From Eggerthella sinensis (GTDB lineage: Bacteria > Actinomycetota > Coriobacteriia > Coriobacteriales > Eggerthellaceae): a stretch of 64,000 nucleotides of DNA. The stretch spans positions 53,705 to 117,704 of the forward strand of contig NZ_PPTT01000011.1 of assembly GCF_003339815.1 (NCBI RefSeq). Reading direction: 5' to 3'. Below are positions 61,078-64,000 of the stretch, in pieces. Made by a program: the position numbers and the translations under genes. The first letter of the stretch is position 1, and each line of letters begins with the position of its first letter. The notes under the pieces were generated by a model that was not told the DNA's origin, did no database searches, and saw nothing but the letters and a program-made list of their open reading frames with translations.

Positions 61078-61893
61078 ATGGTTCAGCATCACGCGTATGC
61101 GGTTGTCAGCACTGGCTCGAAGGTTGGTTCGTGCGTGCATCGTTCGGTGACCCGGTTCGACGGCGAGCGGCTCTCGGTACGCGATGACGTGATCGTTCAA
61201 GAAGAGGTGCTGAGCGTCATGGTGAACGGCGTGCGGCACCACGAGATGACCTGTTCGCCATGGGACGTTGAAGAGTTGGCGGTAGGAAGCCTGTTCTTGT
61301 CGGGCTGTATCGAGCGGCGCGAGCAGGTATGCGGCATCGAGGTTGACCTCGAAGCGGGCGCGGTGTACGTGACGATAGACGATGCCGCCCGTCAGGGGCG
61401 CAGCACCGTGGCGCTGCCGGATGGCGGCGTGGTGCTGACCGGGGTGTTCGAGCCCGCCTCGACGGCGCTCTTCAAACCCGTGACGTCGCAGGTCTCCGTG
61501 CCGGCGCGTACGGTGGTCGAACGCGTCGCCCTGCTGGAAGACCGCTCGCTGCTGTTTCGCCGCACGGGCGGCGTCCACAGCGCCGTGCTCGTCGACGAGC
61601 ACGGGGTGATCGCCTGGTTCGAGGACATCGGGCGCCACAGCGCCGTCGACAAGCTGGCCGGATGGTGCTTCCTCAACGACGTGGACGTGTCGAACAAGAT
61701 GCTCCTGTTCAGCGGCCGCGTGCCGCGCGAGATCATCGTCAAGGTGATCCGTCTGGGCTGCCCCGTCATCGCGTCTCCCGGCGCGCCCACCAACCTGTCC
61801 ATCGACCTGGCGCAACGCTGGGGCGTCACCCTCGTCGGCTTCGCCAAGCACGGCGCCTTCAACGCCTACACCCATCCCGAACGCATCTGCTAG
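61078..61893 (+). CDS. fdhD: FdhD-like sulfur carrier
   Basis: A 271-residue FdhD-family protein. In E. coli FdhD moves sulfur to the MGD cofactor before insertion. Recognisable blocks are EEVLSVMVNGVRHHEMTCSP, DIGRHSAVDKLAGW and SGRVPREIIVKV with PGAPTNLSI and HPERIC at the end. The CxxC loop used by E. coli FdhD for sulfur transfer is not visible; the corresponding segment reads GVVLTGVFEPAS. It is placed after the molybdoenzyme genes as a dedicated maturation factor. Confidence 0.92.
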   Translation: MVQHHAYAVVSTGSKVGSCVHRSVTRFDGERLSVRDDVIVQEEVLSVMVNGVRHHEMTCSPWDVEELAVGSLFLSGCIERREQVCGIEVDLEAGAVYVTIDDAARQGRSTVALPDGGVVLTGVFEPASTALFKPVTSQVSVPARTVVERVALLEDRSLLFRRTGGVHSAVLVDEHGVIAWFEDIGRHSAVDKLAGWCFLNDVDVSNKMLLFSGRVPREIIVKVIRLGCPVIASPGAPTNLSIDLAQRWGVTLVGFAKHGAFNAYTHPERIC

Positions 61894-61939
61894 GGGCGTC
61901 GTGGTGACGGTGACGCTGCCTCGACGGGCATGCGGGCAT

Positions 61940-61970
61940 AAAAAACCGCGCGCCCTGAGGGACGCGCGGT
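61940..61970 (-). terminator. Terminator of the DEAD-box helicase gene
   Basis: ACCGCGCG (61945-61952) pairs with CGCGCGGT (61963-61970). On the minus strand it is followed by a T run, so it ends helicase transcription; it may also stop fdhD transcripts. Confidence 0.75.
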
Positions 61971-61987
61971 CGAGGTTGCCTCAACAT

Positions 61988-62005
61988 CTACCTATATATA
62001 GGTAG
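61988..62005. other. 18-bp AT-centred palindrome
   Basis: CTACCTATATATAGGTAG is a perfect palindrome 35 bases past the helicase stop codon and before its terminator. Function unknown; a dimeric-protein binding site is possible. Confidence 0.5.
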
Positions 62006-62039
62006 AGCGAGCATGGTTGCCCAAGCGGGGCAGGGCGGC

Positions 62040-63617
<1,578 letters not shown>

Positions 63618-64000
63618 ATTCGTTTCCGTTTCTCTTCGTGCGCGCCCGATGCGCGCTCATTCGGTCGCACCCGCTCCTGCGGTGTGCTTGCGCTTGACTC
63701 GAGCCGCTTTCTGCTATCCGTTGGCGATTGCGCGAAAAGAAACAGACAAGAATTTCGTGTAAAGCGACTGATTATTCTCCTTCGTTTCGGACGAAAAGGG
63801 AAGGAGAATGTAAAAAAAGACGCGGAATGTGTAACAAACTCCATGAAAATGGACGGGTTTTCTGGTATGGCGACGGCCTTGCCGACCACCGGCGCAGGAT
63901 GTGTACATATGGTGACCGGATGGGATGGATTTTAGAATTTATGATGAGCTACATCACCGTTGACGTGGGAAAACGAAAAAATTCGGGGGGGGGGGGGGCT
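63618..64000. other. Helicase upstream region, no gene seen
   Basis: These 383 bases have no supported gene. The part next to the helicase is GC-rich with hairpin-forming stretches and may be a long leader; the rest is AT-rich. GACGTGGGAAAAC (63962-63974) repeats a motif from 49580-49592. Confidence 0.5.
63985..63998. repeat. Poly-G tract of 14 bases
   Basis: Fourteen Gs at the right edge of the window, following AAAAAATTC. A homopolymer of this length is prone to slippage and to assembly error. Confidence 0.7.

Overview
The window comes from a high-GC Gram-positive anaerobe, most likely an Eggerthella-like member of the Coriobacteriia (Eggerthellaceae). I infer this from gene content: exported Tat or lipoprotein molybdenum, haem-c and flavin reductases, transmembrane LuxR-type and LysR regulators beside them, the methylerythritol-phosphate genes dxr and ispG, and no rRNA or tRNA genes to refine it. 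The species cannot be fixed by reading alone.

Layout. 0-6 kb: a PadR regulator with twin operators, a cell-wall-anchored repeat protein, and a drug-efflux MFS protein fused to CBS domains with a divergent TetR. 6-10 kb: a T-box-controlled ECF transporter operon whose S component looks like the tryptophan component TrpP; the leader reads UGG (Trp). 10-19 kb: GNAT proteins (one AAC(6')-like), an SdpI-family membrane protein, an ABC-2 exporter with TetR, a LysE-type exporter, two tandem endonuclease-IV paralogues (one missing metal ligands), a C39-like peptidase and a MerR/GyrI regulator. 19-24 kb: a ParE/Phd-type toxin-antitoxin pair, an aldehyde/alcohol dehydrogenase operon and an HtrA protease.

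24.5-28.8 kb carries pyrH-frr-uppS-cdsA-dxr. The usual continuation, rseP-ispG-proS, lies at 43.6-47.7 kb. The 14.8 kb between them is an accessory island: an exported molybdopterin/triheme-cytochrome cluster with a membrane LuxR regulator, a Fic-derived regulator with a destroyed active site, a FecCD-type ABC importer whose binding-protein gene is frameshifted, a radical-SAM gene, a secreted flavin reductase with its LysR regulator, and a toxin-antitoxin pair at the right edge.

47.8-57.3 kb holds a HAD phosphatase, LysR/EamA transporter pair, a phasin-like/UbiB pair, a membrane-anchored XRE protein, an NrfD-type membrane subunit, a YtrA-type GntR regulator and a slipin. 57.6-61.9 kb encodes a Tat-exported molybdopterin oxidoreductase, its four-cluster ferredoxin subunit and an FdhD-like protein; the NrfD subunit 1.7 kb upstream may be its membrane anchor. 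A DEAD-box helicase closes the window.

Non-coding highlights: three exact 16-bp parS-like palindromes, two copies of a 135-bp foldable dispersed repeat with compensatory arm changes, a tryptophan T-box, two poly-G tracts, and several clear intrinsic terminators and operators. No CRISPR array, rRNA, tRNA or insertion sequence was recognised.
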